Assembly: GCA_949128115.1 (NCBI GenBank)
Contig: OX421961.1
Coordinates: 84,613,277 to 84,677,276, forward strand
DNA: 64,000 nt
From: Anaspis maculata
Lineage: Eukaryota > Arthropoda > Insecta > Coleoptera > Scraptiidae
Reading direction: 5' to 3'
Shown: positions 22,690 through 34,403 of the stretch, in pieces
Layout: the number at the start of each line of letters is the position of its first letter
How positions within the stretch are numbered: position 1 is the first letter of the stretch
Program-made: the position numbers and the translations under genes
The notes under the pieces: generated by a model
Database searches by the model: none
The model's input: the letters and a program-made list of their open reading frames with translations, nothing else
What the model was told of the DNA's origin: nothing

Positions 22690-23046
22690 AGCGTGCCGCG
22701 TCAAATTCAAAGTATAACACGCCGCGCCGCGCCGCGATGATTCCAAAGAAGTAAACTGTTGAAAAGTGATGGGTATAAATTGACACCGGAGGGAATTCAG
22801 CTCCCAACCAGCCAGGGTCACAGGTCATTAGGGCATTTGGGGGCTGCTCACTTTCGTGATTGCGCTTCAACTACCTCACGGACACGAATCACTCGAATCG
22901 AGATCGTTGACTTTTAAGCCGCGAGATGGTCAAAGTTTTTGTGCACCTTTATTATAGAGGTATACGGTATACGCAAGTCTAGTAGAGGGATATCTACTTT
23001 TTACATCGAGTTCAGTAATGTTCAACATATTTTATTTTATTAGGTA
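22690..23046. other. Unassigned stretch with GC-rich patch
   Basis: CGCCGCGCCGCGCCGCG at about 22719 and a TATA-like GGGTATAAATTG at about 22770 are visible, but no convincing reading frame follows. A promoter is possible but unsupported. Confidence 0.3.
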
Positions 23047-23240
23047 CAGGGCCGGCTTTACAGCTTTTGGCGCCCAAGGCGAAGTTCTGTGATGCGCCCT
23101 TTTATGAATGAAAAAGTAACATCTCAAGCGATTTTTTTTCAAATGATAACAATAATGTTGATAATAATTAGAATTGCACAAAATTATGAGTAAAAAAGCG
23201 CCGCAGCCGAAATTTTTTCGAGGTTTAAAATAAGAGTTGT
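23047..23240 (+). mobile_element. Left end of a hAT-like element
   Basis: CAGGGCCGGCTTTACAGC (23047) is a common hAT terminal motif followed by GGCGCCCAAGGCG. No inverted partner ending in GCCGGCCCTG was found to the right, so the copy is one-ended or decayed. Confidence 0.4.
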
Positions 23241-23422
23241 TTATAGTTTAATGTTCTGTAGTTATTTTTATTGAGTTGCAATATGTTATCATTTTCTCTC
23301 CAGCTTTTTGACAGGATCAAGATCTATCAAGATTATTGCACCAATAATTTCACAGTTTTTCGTAAGGATTGTAACCTTTTAAACTTAAACGTATAAACTC
23401 GTGGGAGGAAGACACACCTATA

Positions 23423-24585
23423 CAGGGTGATTCATGAGTGACCTTACATAGGCTAATGAGAGATAGAGGACTTCGAGGCGAGTCAGCATCTACTGAAGAA
23501 ATTTTGTTTTCTCCATTGGTTACGAAGATACAGGGTGTTTTGTGTGTTTCGTAAGAAACTTTGATACGCGATATTTCTGAAACGGCTAGAGATACTTTCT
23601 TGAAATTCACCAGTAATATTTCTCTATTGGAACTTACCCTGAAGCCATACTGGGTAAGTCAAAATCCAGGGCCGGGATTGAAAAAATGTGCCTTTTTTAT
23701 TTGATCAAAAAGTATATTTTTTGACCGCTTTTCTAAAAAACTGTTGTCGGATTCAGAAAGCTAAGAAAAAATGCTTTAAGAATCACTCTTCAATTTAGAT
23801 TGCACACCTAAACCGTTTCGACATAAAAATTGAAAGTGAAATTTATGGGTAAGTTTCCATTTTTGACCGGACATAATCGACTCATTGTTTGATTGAATTC
23901 ATTCAAATTCATTTTTTAGCTTGTCTCTGTGGAATGGAAGGGGTGGAAGGAAAATTCCATAGCCGGAGATTTTTTTTGACGACCAAATCGAGTCCAATTT
24001 TGTTTCACTCTCGATTTTGTCATAAAAAAAAGGTCGGTTCTGGAATTTTTCTTTCGACCAAGCTCTCCTATTCAACAGAGACAAGCCAAAAAAATAGTTT
24101 TGATGAATTCAATCAAACAATGAGTCGATTATCTCCGGTCGAAAATAGGAACTCACCCACAAATTTTACTTTCAATTTTATTGTCAAAACGGTTTAGGTG
24201 TGCCATCTAAATTGAAGAGTGATTCTTAAAGCATTTTTCCTTAGCTTTTTGAATCCGATAATAGTTTTCCAGAAAAGCGATCAGAAAATGTGCTTTTTGA
24301 GAAAACAAAAAAAGGGCACCTTTTTTCTAGCCCGGCCCTGGATTTCGACTTACCCGGTATGGCTTCGGGATGAGTTCTAACAGAGGAATATTACTGGTGA
24401 ATTTCAACAAAATACCTCTGGCCGTTTCAGAAATATCGCTTATCAAAGTTTCATACGAAACACAAAATACCCTGTATCTTGGTAACCATTGGAGAAAATA
24501 AAATTTCTTCAGTGGATCCTGACTCGCCTCGAAGTCCCCTATCTCCCATTAGCCTATGTAAGGTCACGAATCATGAATCACCCTG
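23423..24585. mobile_element. 1.16-kb foldback element with CAGGGTGATTC termini and TA target duplication
   Basis: TA-CAGGGTGATTCATGA (23421) and TCATGAATCACCCTG-TA (24587) bound two arms of about 550 bp that are close inverted copies. Matched blocks include CTTCGAGGCGAGTCAG, AAATTTCTTCAGT, CCAGGGCCGGG and the AATTGAAGAGTGATTC segments near 23800 and 24210. The centre (about 24000) itself contains inverted GAATTC-rich arms, so the whole element can fold into one long hairpin. A second CAGGGTG pair lies inside the arms (23529 and 24474). No coding capacity. Confidence 0.85.
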
Positions 24586-24587
24586 TA

Positions 24588-25508
24588 TAAATATGTATCG
24601 GTGTGGGTGGGTACATTGTTCATTATTGGCAGTTGAGAATAAAATTGTATCCAGTAATAATTATTAACCATTTATGACCTTATATTTCATAATTTTAGAA
24701 TCACTGACTGCCAGCTCCGAAACTTTTATAATCATTTGACATAGGTATCTGTTTGATTATTTCTATGAGGGGAGATTTCAAGACGAAATGTTGAAAACTG
24801 TGTCCCACCCCAGAACAGATTTTTTTTATTGTTTGCTCTCATAGTGAAGGTCTACGCTCAAGTACGTGTCAAATCATGTTAATACAAAGTCATTTGGCAC
24901 TCTTGAGACCATTTAGATCGATTTGTCGCAGAGAAATCAAAATGGCGACCATTTTCGGTTGAAAGTAACAAAAATGTTGGAAATTCCTACATCAACCGAT
25001 TTTATTGCTCTTTGGGCCGTTTTCAAGTACTATTGGGTCTTGGATATCGACAATGGCGTCAACAACACCGTCAGATTTGAACTTAAAATTCCAGCCTCTT
25101 GGCGAAACTTTTCGATTTACTCAAGCAGCGAATTTTTTTCTCTATTATACTTCAACTTTGAACTGTTTAGGTACCTGTTTGGCAAAAAAAAATCATATTT
25201 CATCAATAACCCAATAGCAGCCAGCATTCCAGCAAGTATGATGTCGCTTTCAAGTCAAAGCGCGGGAGCTAAGCTTCGAAATATAATATAATGTTCCTAC
25301 CCTTGCACTTCAGAACGAAATTTGACACACTCTTCGAAGTAGGTACCCTAAACAAAACTGGAGATGATGTGCGGTAGAATTTTTCCTCAAGAGGTGTTTT
25401 AGGGCCGTCATATTGTCCCTGCGGAGCCCTACGGCGTATCTTTGAAACGACAAGTGATAACGACATTCCGAAAGCTTTTCCTTGACTGTGCTGTCAGGTC
25501 CCAGATGA
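24588..25508. other. Stretch with two overlapping unassigned open frames
   Basis: Frames of 122 codons (24923-25291) and 70 codons (25005-25217) overlap in different registers. Neither has a recognisable domain. Both cannot be real, and I do not call either. Confidence 0.3.
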
Positions 25509-25510
25509 TA

Positions 25511-27381
25511 GTATGGGGGCATAGGTCGTGCCGTGTGCAGCTTCGTGAAGATATATAGAGTTATGTCTTAATCGATTCCTGGGGGATCAAGGACCATGAA
25601 AAATTATGGTGGAATATTGGCATCTACTGCAGGCAAATATGGTGGAGGCGCCAAAATGGGCTTCATCTGGTAATAAGATACTGGCTGTAGCTCGTTTGTT
25701 TTTCAACGGATTTCGACATTTGGAACGTCATTTTGTAGACGAAAAAAATCTCTTCTTATTTCATACCATAATTCACAAACGTCATTTGGTGAAACTGTCA
25801 AAATTGTCTCCATAAGATATGCTCAATTCCGCCGGTTTTTGAAGGTTATCCGATATTTTCGAAACCTGGCAGTATCATGGATCTTGAGGTGCCCTTTCCA
25901 AATTTCTAACTTTTCCACTTCGTATCTTTTCCGTTTTGGCCGCCATATTGAAAAGATGGCGCCCAAAAAACAGTTTTTTGTCAATATCTTGAATTCGTCT
26001 GACTCAATATTGAAACGTATATGCGGAGGTAAGCCCATTCAAATTTCTACAATTTGACATATGAGTCATTTATGTGCGATTTACGGCTCTTGAGTTAGAG
26101 CTTTCAGAACTTCCGGAAGCATCAACTTTCGGCATTCAATCAGCATGTTAAATTGATACCACCACATGTAGTAGGCAAATTAACTATAAATAGCTGTTGG
26201 CCATTAACCATAGATAATAAAAATTTTGGAAATCGATCATGGTGATGTTAATTATTGTGTAATTACAGGGTGAACTGTGGAAGCAAACTGACTTTAGAAA
26301 GAAATGAAGGTAATATAGCATTTGAAGGATATCAAACACATTCGAAACTCATTATTATGATGAAATTTGGGGTCATCATTCAGAATATCCACTTTTCACT
26401 TCGTATCTCTGCTGTTTTGGCCATAATTTTGAAAAGATGGCGCCCAAAAAAGCATATTTGAAAAATTTTCGAAAAATTCGTTATAAAATTTCAGTATCTA
26501 TATCAAAAGTGAAGGTCTATTAAATTCTCTAAAATTTGACATCTGAATCACACATGTGCGACTTACAGTTTTCAAGCTATCTTTTCAAAGTCAATTTTCC
26601 CTTAGAGTTCACCCTGTAGTTGCATAACAACCGTTACCATGATTGATTTTCTGGGCATTAATGGTTTTTGGTTGACAACTTATCATTATTTATGGTTAAT
26701 TTGACTGCCACGTGGAGCTAAGATCAACTTGCCATGCTGATTGGGTGACAAAAGTTGATGCTTCAGGGAGTTCTAGAAGCCATAACCCAAGAGCCGAAAG
26801 TAGCACGTACACAAATAAGATGTCAAATTCTAGAGAATTGAATGAGCTTCCATTCGCATACAAACGCTTTCTCTTCACATTGACTGAAATAAAGATATTG
26901 ACAAAAAACTGTTTTTTGGGCGCCATCTTTCCAATATGGCGGCCAAAACGACAAATGTACGAAATGAAAATGTGGAAATTCGGAAAGAGCAACTCAAGAT
27001 CTATAATACTGCCAAGTTTCAAAAATTTCAGATAACCTTCAAAAACGGCCAGCATTTAGCATATCTTATAAAAACAATTTTTACAGTTTCCCGAAATGAC
27101 GTTTGTAAATTTAAGTATGAAATGAGAAGAGAATTTTTTTGTCTACAAAATGACGTTCCAGATGTTGAAATCCGTTGAAAAACAAACGAGCTATAGCCAG
27201 TTTCTTATTATCAGATGAAGCCCATTTTGGCGCCTCCACCATATTTGTCTGCAGCAGATGTCAATATTCCACCATAATTTTTCATGGTCCTTGATCACCC
27301 AGGAATCGATTAAGACATATCCCTGTATATCTTCACAAAGTTGCACACGGCCAAGCCTTTTTTCACCCTATGCCCCCAGAC
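25511..27381. mobile_element. 1.87-kb foldback element, copy 2
   Basis: Same structure and orientation as 20000-21871 and within one base of the same length: TA-GTATGGGGGCATAGG (TA at 25509) to CCCTATGCCCCCAGAC-TA (TA at 27382). The inner CAGGGTGAACT pair is at 26266/26616. The two copies differ by scattered substitutions, so they are separate insertions or an old duplication, not an assembly repeat of identical sequence. Confidence 0.8.
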
Positions 27382-27617
27382 TAAATATTTTCATTATTTC
27401 TTTCCCATCAGAGAATGATTTTTTATTTTTTATTTCTGTTAATCAAGTACCGTACCTCAGTTATGACTTTTTTGTGTTCTGTATCATGTATCATGAATAT
27501 TGATAATTATTTTACTTGAAAATGAGTACAAACTTTACACACGAATATTAAGAAGGATATGTTTTTGTTCGATAAATGAAGTTTTGTATTTTATTTCACA
27601 ATTTTAAAAATCAGTGA

Positions 27618-27696
27618 AAATATTCGGCGATCGCCGGATCCTAACCGAATATTCGGCCGAATACCGGATATAAACCGAATATTCGGTGCAACCCTT
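27618..27696 (-). mobile_element. hAT-like terminal fragment
   Basis: On the minus strand the piece begins GAAGGGTTGCACCGAATATT and continues with several CCGAATATTCGG/CGGCCGAATA palindromic blocks. AGGGTTGCACCGAATATTCG is a frequent hAT-type terminus. No opposite end is seen, so it is a fragment. Confidence 0.4.
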
Positions 27697-28072
27697 CAGA
27701 TACTTAACGTTTTGACAACATTGGTTCATAATCTAAAATTTCAATTCGATTCAATTGAAAAGAGTGTCCGGAAGTCTTAACATTATTACATAGGGCTGTT
27801 AACCCTTCTTCTTCTTCATCTGTGGTGGAATTTGTGTTTTTGCAGTCATTCTCGTGGGTGTAAACTCTTTTCTTGGTTTTTTCCAAAAAATAAATTTGAG
27901 ACTATTCAAATGTCCTAAGCCTCAAAATTCCTCTCCCACTTTAACATAAATAACTATTATACCAGCTTATATATGGTATAAGTATTATACCAGCGATAGT
28001 TGCATATGCATATCGTTTTTGGGCGTAAAGTGTGCGTTTGAGGATTTTCCCAGGCAAACATGCTGAAATGTG

Positions 28073-28722
28073 CAGGGGCGGACTGGCCAAGGCCGCTAGG
28101 CCGCAATCCCGGCCTAGATTTTTCGCAAAGGGCCCCCAAAACTTCGGTCGATTAGGGGCGCAGACCAAAACAAATTGGGTTGAAAAAATTCAAAAAAAAT
28201 TACCCGAAAACAAAATGGGCCCCGAGGCCCTCTTCCTGTTATTTGTTCTTTAATGCAGAGCAGTGATATTACAGCGCAATAGCGATGTAGTTCAGCAGTA
28301 AGAATTTACAGTTTGTGACAATGAATACTCGTATATGGTTACAGTGTAGGTAGTTGCGCTTTTAAACTGCTGAGCTCCTATAGAGCTGCTGAGTTCCTAT
28401 AGAAGATGTTTGAATGTTTTTTTTTTATTAGGCCACCAGGTAGGTAGGTTTTACCAGGTACAGTATGTTAATTAAAAAATTCAATGATGGGAGGCCGTGG
28501 ACTGATAATAACCTGGACGTTTTCGGATCGAATGGCCTGCGTCACAGCCTCCTTTTATTGAAGTTTTTAATGAACATACGGTAGTTACAGATACTTTTAC
28601 TAATAATAATAATAATTCCAATTTAAAATAAAAAAGTTTTAGCCTGTGACCCCCCTCCACGTCACAGGGGAGCCCCCAAATCACATCAGCGGCCTAACTT
28701 TTAGAACCTCAGTCCGCCCCTG
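28073..28722. mobile_element. Non-autonomous hAT element with 8-bp target duplication
   Basis: The termini are CAGGGGCGGACTGGCC and the inverted CTCAGTCCGCCCCTG. GAAATGTG flanks both ends exactly (28065-28072 and 28723-28730). An 8-bp duplication with CAGGG-type tips is diagnostic of the hAT superfamily. The 650-bp body has no transposase, contains a short TAATAA run near 28600, and its small open frames are not genes. Confidence 0.9.
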
Positions 28723-28787
28723 GAAATGTGTTAGTTTTCATAGTTCTTTAGTACATCCTGTATATGACTAGGTGCGAGTGTTCTCGC

Positions 28788-29080
28788 AATGGGGCCTTGC
28801 ACTGCCACTTTCACACACCGAGGGCGCCACAACCGTTGGGGGGCAAATTCAACAATTTTGACGGCGTTGACGCTTCAGCGACCGACGTCCGTCATTTTAT
28901 GTCTTGATTTGAAATTTGGATAACCTCTGTTTCTTGCTTGACGTCTCCAGTCACTGTCAGTTACTGGTCAAACTACTCAAACTCCCCTGTTTTTCCCGTC
29001 GTTACGGCCGCTTCATCGAAGTAGGCGCCCCCTACAGTAGTGGCGACCTCACGTTGAGTTTTTCAATTGCAAGGCCCCAT
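28788..29080. mobile_element. 293-bp MITE with 14-bp inverted ends
   Basis: AATGGGGCCTTGCA (28788) and TGCAAGGCCCCATT (ends about 29081) are perfect inverted ends. The body is noncoding and contains GGGCGCCAC and GTAGGCGCCCCCTAC. The target duplication is unclear, so the superfamily is not assigned. Confidence 0.6.
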
Positions 29081-29081
29081 T

Positions 29082-29928
29082 ATAGTGGGTTTTCTTATGT
29101 TCATTTTTTGAGGCCTGTGTGCAAGTTGAGACTAGAGTATAGTGGTTGGTGCCAAATTGTTCCTTGGATCATGCTGAACTGGGATCGCGATGACGAACAT
29201 CTGAGATCCGCGACTGGGCAGCGGGAGGGGGGGTAAAAGGTGATGAAGACATAAAAAATGTTAAATAATGAACCGAAAGAGGTACAGTTATGAAAGTTAC
29301 CATACGTATTCACCATTTTACGCTATTGAAGGTTAAGCAAACCGATTTCAAAAATATCGGTCATCCCCAGAGATATTTTCAAAAATATAATTTTGTTTGC
29401 CAACATTTTATTGTTAAAAAAATGAAAGAATTTTGAAGATGGAAAGCTGAAAATTGATATTTTGACTATTATGGATGTTAGGAATATAGTCGTGATTGGC
29501 GAAAATTCCTCGGCCTACTATTTTAGGGAACAAGACCGTCAACTGTTTTCACCAGCTTGGCCGCCATCTTGGATTTTCTTTTGGTGCAGTAGTCGCAAAA
29601 ATGACAGGGGACTGTGGGTATGGTAGCATTAGATCATTTTAATATGAAAAGTTACTCCCCAGAGGGGGTAAATTACTTCTTTGTCGAACAAAAATGCCAT
29701 TTTGTTATCTCCGGCTTCTGCCGAATCCAGTGCCAATGATGGCTGATTTGGAGATGGAAGCGGCACAATACGTTTTGTACCATAAAACTTGATAGTTTGT
29801 GGAGTCAACCACCAAAATTTATGATCATGAATCAAAAGGTTCATTGTTGGTGATTGGTTAAAGCAAAGTGTGCTCATTTTTGGCAGAAAATGCATAAAAA
29901 CTGAGTTTATAGTGGACATTACAAAGCT
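29082..29928. other. Stretch without a recognised gene
   Basis: The 96-codon minus-strand frame at 29629-29919 has no family similarity I can name. A GGCCGCCATCTTGGATT motif (about 29560) is a YY1/PHO-type site. Nothing else is supported. Confidence 0.4.
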
Positions 29929-30319
29929 CTGGGGCCCTATTTTCGGTGCACACGTGAACTGTTCCTATAGGAACTGTTCCCTCAAAAACAGGGGAAGCGG
30001 CATTTTCGGGTACATTCACGCGTGATCACGCCCGTTCTCCTAGGAGCTACCGAGAGAACAGCTCATTCCCCGCTTATGTCAATCAAAGCAAAGGACTGCC
30101 AAGAGTCTAAATTGAAAATCACTAAAAAAAGTAAAAAAAGCACATTGTTCATAGGTTGGCAACGCTGAATGCACCAAAAATACAACTAAAACAACCGCCA
30201 AATGACAGATATAGTTTTGACAATTGGAAATTGGAATTACAACGGCGTTCTTTCAAAAATTTCAATTTCACGTTCCAATCTCCAATTTTTCGAAAGTTTC
30301 TTTAAATAATTTGGAAAAA

Positions 30320-30478
30320 ATGGATCTATTGAACGCGGCATTGGCGGTCCATGTAATCGCGGACTTGGAAGCGGCCAAAGAAGATGCGCGCCAACCCGGC
30401 AAACGATTTGTGGACATAGAAGTGCAGTTTGTGCAGTATTTTCGCGTGACAATTAAAAGACTTCAGTGTGACTTGTGA
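30320..30478 (+). pseudogene. Probable N-terminal remnant of a Harbinger-type transposase
   Basis: From the Met at 30320, 52 codons read DLLNAALAVHVIADLEAAKE then DARQPGKRFVD. The leucine/alanine-rich helix followed by acidic and then basic residues is how many Harbinger transposases begin, but this is a weak resemblance. The frame stops where the opposing remnant begins, as expected after an internal deletion. Confidence 0.35.
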
Positions 30479-30665
30479 AGGCCCGGCACATCACAGAACT
30501 AGTCACGCCATTTATCCCAGTACCCGGGGAAGGAAGCCGGCTGACCGTAGCAAGTTGACAAGGATATATGGGGTTCTTGGCCATGAGTTTGGTCAGTTTT
30601 TCTTTTTGAGTTTCGGAAATCGCATCCAATCGTGGCCTCTTGAAGCTTGGGCCGGCAGATTCCAT
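30453..30665 (-). pseudogene. Probable N-terminal remnant of the Harbinger Myb/SANT-like ORF1
   Basis: Reading leftwards from Met 30665 the frame gives ESAGPSFKRPRLDAISETQK then EKLTKLMAKNP, which looks like a nuclear-localisation stretch followed by the first helix of a Myb/SANT-like domain, the second protein of PIF/Harbinger elements. The rest of the domain is missing at the junction with the opposing remnant. Confidence 0.35.
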
Positions 30666-31893
30666 GTTAATAAATAGCAAAAGTAGGTAGGTTTCGAAAA
30701 ACTACAATTCGATTTCAAATATCACAGCTGACAGCCAAGCTTCGACATTACACGGGCATGTACGAGTATAGCCGAAAAAGTGGTCACGAAAATACCACTT
30801 TTAGAACCGGGGAACTGATCACTTCACCGGCGTTCCCCGGTGATCGCCGGGGAACAGATCACGTGTACCGAAAATAGGGCCCCTGGAGGGAGACCTGCGG
30901 CCAAGATTGGCGGCGAAAGTCATGTAACTAAAGTGGTCAACAAAATAAGTGTCTATGTCGATATTTGTATAGTTTTTCAAAACTTGACAGCTTTGGAATC
31001 TTTCGCGCGATTTTGGATCTGTTTGAACTGGTGGATAGCCTCATTCTTTGGCTATCGGATCCAAGTTTTGCAGATATTGAGAAAGCCCAATAAAATTTCT
31101 ACAGGGTGTCAAATAAAGCAATGCAAAAGTTTTGAAAGTTTCGCTAACCCCCATTTTGCCAAGAAATTTTTTTTGTGGATACCAACACCAAAAATATGAA
31201 GAATGATGTATTCTCTCGAAAAGGTTTTCGATTCATCCCCCTATTTCTGTTTAAAAAAAAGTTATGCCATTTTTTCCTCAATCTACACTTTTCGACAATT
31301 AACGTTACAACTGGCCATATTATCGAGGCAAATTTGACAACAATTGATACTTTCACTTGAGAAACTGTCCCATGAAAAACATTTTCTTTACTCACCCCTT
31401 GAATGATTATCTACGGTCAGTGCCTAAAGCCCCTGCGGACCGAGTAAGAATGTAGCCTGCTGGAGCTGGAGATGGAATAGCACTGTATCACATCAGATTT
31501 ACAACATTAACCATATGAAACCCTCTGATAATGTTTGTTAAGGGTTGTTTTAAAAAAATTGAAAATTGATAACTTGAGAACGAGAAGACCTAGAGGCTAC
31601 TTTCTTATTTGACGTTCAATCGCATACGGTGACGCATTTTGCAACAAAGTGGGAGTGTGATTCATAGCTACCCTTACTTAAGGGATGGAAATGTTTTTGT
31701 TTAAGTGTTTGGTATCATTTCTTATGGTTTCGTCTGTTCTGAATGCAATTTTGGCAATTAAAATTGATTTTGAACAAATGTTACCATTTGAAAGAGAGAA
31801 TCAAGTTCATAACTTCGAATGGAGTTTTTCTTTATTGTGACAAAATGTTTACAATTGAAAACAATGTTTCCATAAAATCGATAGAGTTATAAC

Positions 31894-32891
31894 AAACGTA
31901 CCAATGCCTGACACTGTGCCTAAACCTGACACCTTCATTTATTTTCTGGAAAATAGTCAGAATCATTGGCTTTGGAGCTATTCCATTCAAATATTGAGGA
32001 TGGCAAACATGATACCCAAGATTTTCCATAGTGTAGAGTGAGCAATACTAATTTTTAAAATGTCTGCGGCTTTTTGAACGGTGGCGCAACAGTTGATGCC
32101 AAAAACACTAATATTTCTGCTAAGATTTTGTGAAATCAGAATAGTTTGTAAAAACGTGAATTTGTTCAATTTTTTTGAAACGTTCATATAGCACAGCTGC
32201 ATATTAATAGGAAAAGATGATATTACATCAATTTCAGATGATTTCAGAGTTTTGTGATTATGATCAGGGGTGTCAGCTTTTGGCTCTTGAAAATATAGAT
32301 AAGTCCAATGCCTGACAGTAAGTGCGTCAGCTACTGGATAATGAAATATGAAAGCAATAGCAGAGACTTATAACAAAGATTCAATGAGCTTATGTTGGTG
32401 TAAAAGTTTCATATTGATATCTCCAGTGGTTCCAGTGCCTGAGACCCTAAGTCAGCCACTAGTTTTTTTAGTGTCGGCTACTAGCTGTGATGGATTGTCG
32501 CAGATTCCATACTTCTAATTATTCAACTTATTGGTATTCAACTTGTTATCAGTTTAATAGAAGTTTCTTTTTTACAATGTATTTACTGTTGTTCCTCTAA
32601 ATATCACATCTGAGCTGTTTACACAGTGGGTCAGGCATTGGTTCTCTCAAAGTCAGGCTCAGGGCCAAGTCAGCGAAAGCTATGTCAGGTACTGGACAAA
32701 ATAAAACTAATTTTCAAAATTTTCTAAACAAAAACATAAGGCATATTCAACCGAAATCATCAGTGTTATATCATGAATGTTGCCTGCTCTAATTATTCCA
32801 TACACGAAATTCACCCGAAGTACTTCTAAATTATTTCTATAGAAGAAAATATACAAAGTTAGCCCTTAGGGTGTCAGGCATTGGTACGTTT
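31894..32891. mobile_element. Nested 1-kb element with 21-bp perfect inverted ends and GTCAGGCA boxes
   Basis: ACGTACCAATGCCTGACAC at 31896 is matched exactly by its inverse ending at 32889, with two more matching bases outside. The box TGCCTGAC / GTCAGGCA recurs in both orientations at about 31904, 31921, 32311, 32430, 32633, 32650 and 32873, like transposase-binding subterminal repeats. A minus-strand frame (31987-32202) with VQKAADILKI could be a helix-turn-helix remnant, but this is uncertain. Confidence 0.55.
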
Positions 32892-33386
32892 ACCTATCAG
32901 TAGCGAAAAAAATTGGTACAGCCCAGTTTTAACTTTCAGTTGCTTTCAAACTCGGCGCGGTCAAAGACAGCAAAAATTTTGTAGACAAGACTTCCACTGA
33001 TTTCCACGTAACTTCTACTGACTTCCATGTGATTTCCATTGACCGCCACCATTGTGTACACCAGACTTCCACTGCGGTTTACCTATAGAGCAAGCGTAGC
33101 CGGAACTATGGACTTGATTTCAAGTTGGAGATACGCCCGCGCCTAGAGTCTCACGCAAAAATAGCCAACTCGCTTGTCTTCGTGTCTCGGAGGACACGTA
33201 AAGCACTCGTTCTTCCTCGGTTAGTGCGCCACGTCACTAGTCACCTCAAACCAAGTAAAAGTGTAACTAGGAACTGCCTTCGGGTCTCTCCGCAAAATAC
33301 TCTTCGGCTGCGACTAAAAAAGGAAACACCGTTAGACACGAGGGATATGAAAATATCCTTGAATCACTCACATGAGTTCATCTTCA

Positions 33387-34403
33387 TCAGTATTTGGTGG
33401 GACCTCCTCTAGCTCTAATGAGAGCCGCAACCCTTCGAGGCATACTCTCCACCAGGTTTCGCAAAAACTCCTGAGGAATAGCATCCCATTCAACCTGAAT
33501 CGCATCCGCCAAGTCATCAAAATTTTCAATTTGTCCTTCCCTTTCTTTCATATTTCTCTTCATTCTACTCCATACATGCTCAATCACATTCATATCAGGA
33601 GACAAGGGTGGCCAATCCATTCGCTCAATATTGTGATCCCTCAAAAATTCGGTGACAATACGTGCACGACGTGGTCTCGCGTTGTCGTCAACCAGAATGA
33701 ATCCATCACCGAAGTTTTGCGCGTAGGGGACCACAATATCCCTAATACACAAATCTCGATATCTCTCTCTATTCATGCTCTGTCCTCTTAACACCACCAA
33801 CTCACTCTTTCCTGTCATCGTGATTCCACCCCAAACAGTCACTCCTCCACCTCCAAACGCCACTCTCGCCTCCATGTGCTCTTCCAAAAATCTTTCATTT
33901 CTTCTTCTCCACACCAAAACACGCCCATCCGAATGGAACAAATTGAACTTACTTTCATCCGTAAACAAACATCTACCCCATTCAGCTATTCCCCAGTTCT
34001 GGTGGTCCCTAGCCCATTGGAGACGCACGGCGCGATGACGTCGGTTCATTAAAGGGCATGAGGCTCTTCTTCTCGCTCTTAGCCCAGAGTCGTGCAATCT
34101 TCGTCTGGCAGTTTGGTTTGACAGCTGGATCCCCGTCGTGGCCCTCAACACGTTGTTGATGGCACTTGCAGTAGTGGTCGGTTTTCTCTGGATCGCCCTT
34201 CGAACAAAGCGATCCTGTGCAGCGGTTGTTTTCCGAGTTCTTCCTCCACGACGGTAATTAATGTCTCCAGCTGCCAGACGTCGAATTGCACGACTTATGG
34301 ACCTAGAGGAGGTCCTAAAAAGTGCCGCAATGTTGTCGATGGTGTCGCCCCTCTCTCGCATTCGTGCCACGATGGCTAATTCATCCGGACTTAAACGCGG
34401 CAT
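33387..34403 (-). CDS. Tc1-type (DD34E) transposase, intact
   Basis: An uninterrupted frame of 345 codons from 34424; the Met at codon 8 (34403, MPRLSPDEL) is the likelier start, giving 338 residues, the usual length of Tc1/mariner transposases. Numbering from the upstream Met, residues 10-55 form a helix-turn-helix with RERGDTIDNIAALFRTSSRS, a second basic DNA-binding region follows (about 60-125), then the catalytic domain. The triad is visible: D156 in LFTDESKF, D247 in LVDDNARP and E282 in MNVIEHVW, with exactly 34 residues between the last two. The DWPPLSPDMN block is typical. The enzyme cuts element ends and joins them to TA targets in the nucleus. No stop or frameshift is present, so the copy may be young or active. 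It lies inside the 30927-35410 composite. Confidence 0.93.
   Translation of the reverse strand: MPRLSPDELAIVARMRERGDTIDNIAALFRTSSRSISRAIRRLAAGDINYRRGGRTRKTTAAQDRFVRRAIQRKPTTTASAINNVLRATTGIQLSNQTARRRLHDSGLRARRRASCPLMNRRHRAVRLQWARDHQNWGIAEWGRCLFTDESKFNLFHSDGRVLVWRRRNERFLEEHMEARVAFGGGGVTVWGGITMTGKSELVVLRGQSMNRERYRDLCIRDIVVPYAQNFGDGFILVDDNARPRRARIVTEFLRDHNIERMDWPPLSPDMNVIEHVWSRMKRNMKEREGQIENFDDLADAIQVEWDAIPQEFLRNLVESMPRRVAALIRARGGPTKY

Larger units (their letters stand above)
29932..30882. mobile_element. PIF/Harbinger-like non-autonomous element
   Basis: Ends are GGGCCCTATTTTCGGTG and the inverted TACCGAAAATAGGGCCC, with a 3-bp CTG duplication (29929-29931 and 30883-30885). A GGGCCYTATTTTC-type tip and a 3-bp duplication fit PIF/Harbinger. 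GATCACG-type blocks are repeated inside both ends. Two short remnants of coding sequence inside point toward each other and are listed separately. Confidence 0.7.

Noticed and set aside
23670..24345. CCAGGGCCGGG / CCCGGCCCTGG as hAT ends of an element
   Set aside because: They are symmetric positions inside the arms of the 23423-24585 foldback and have no independent flanking duplication.
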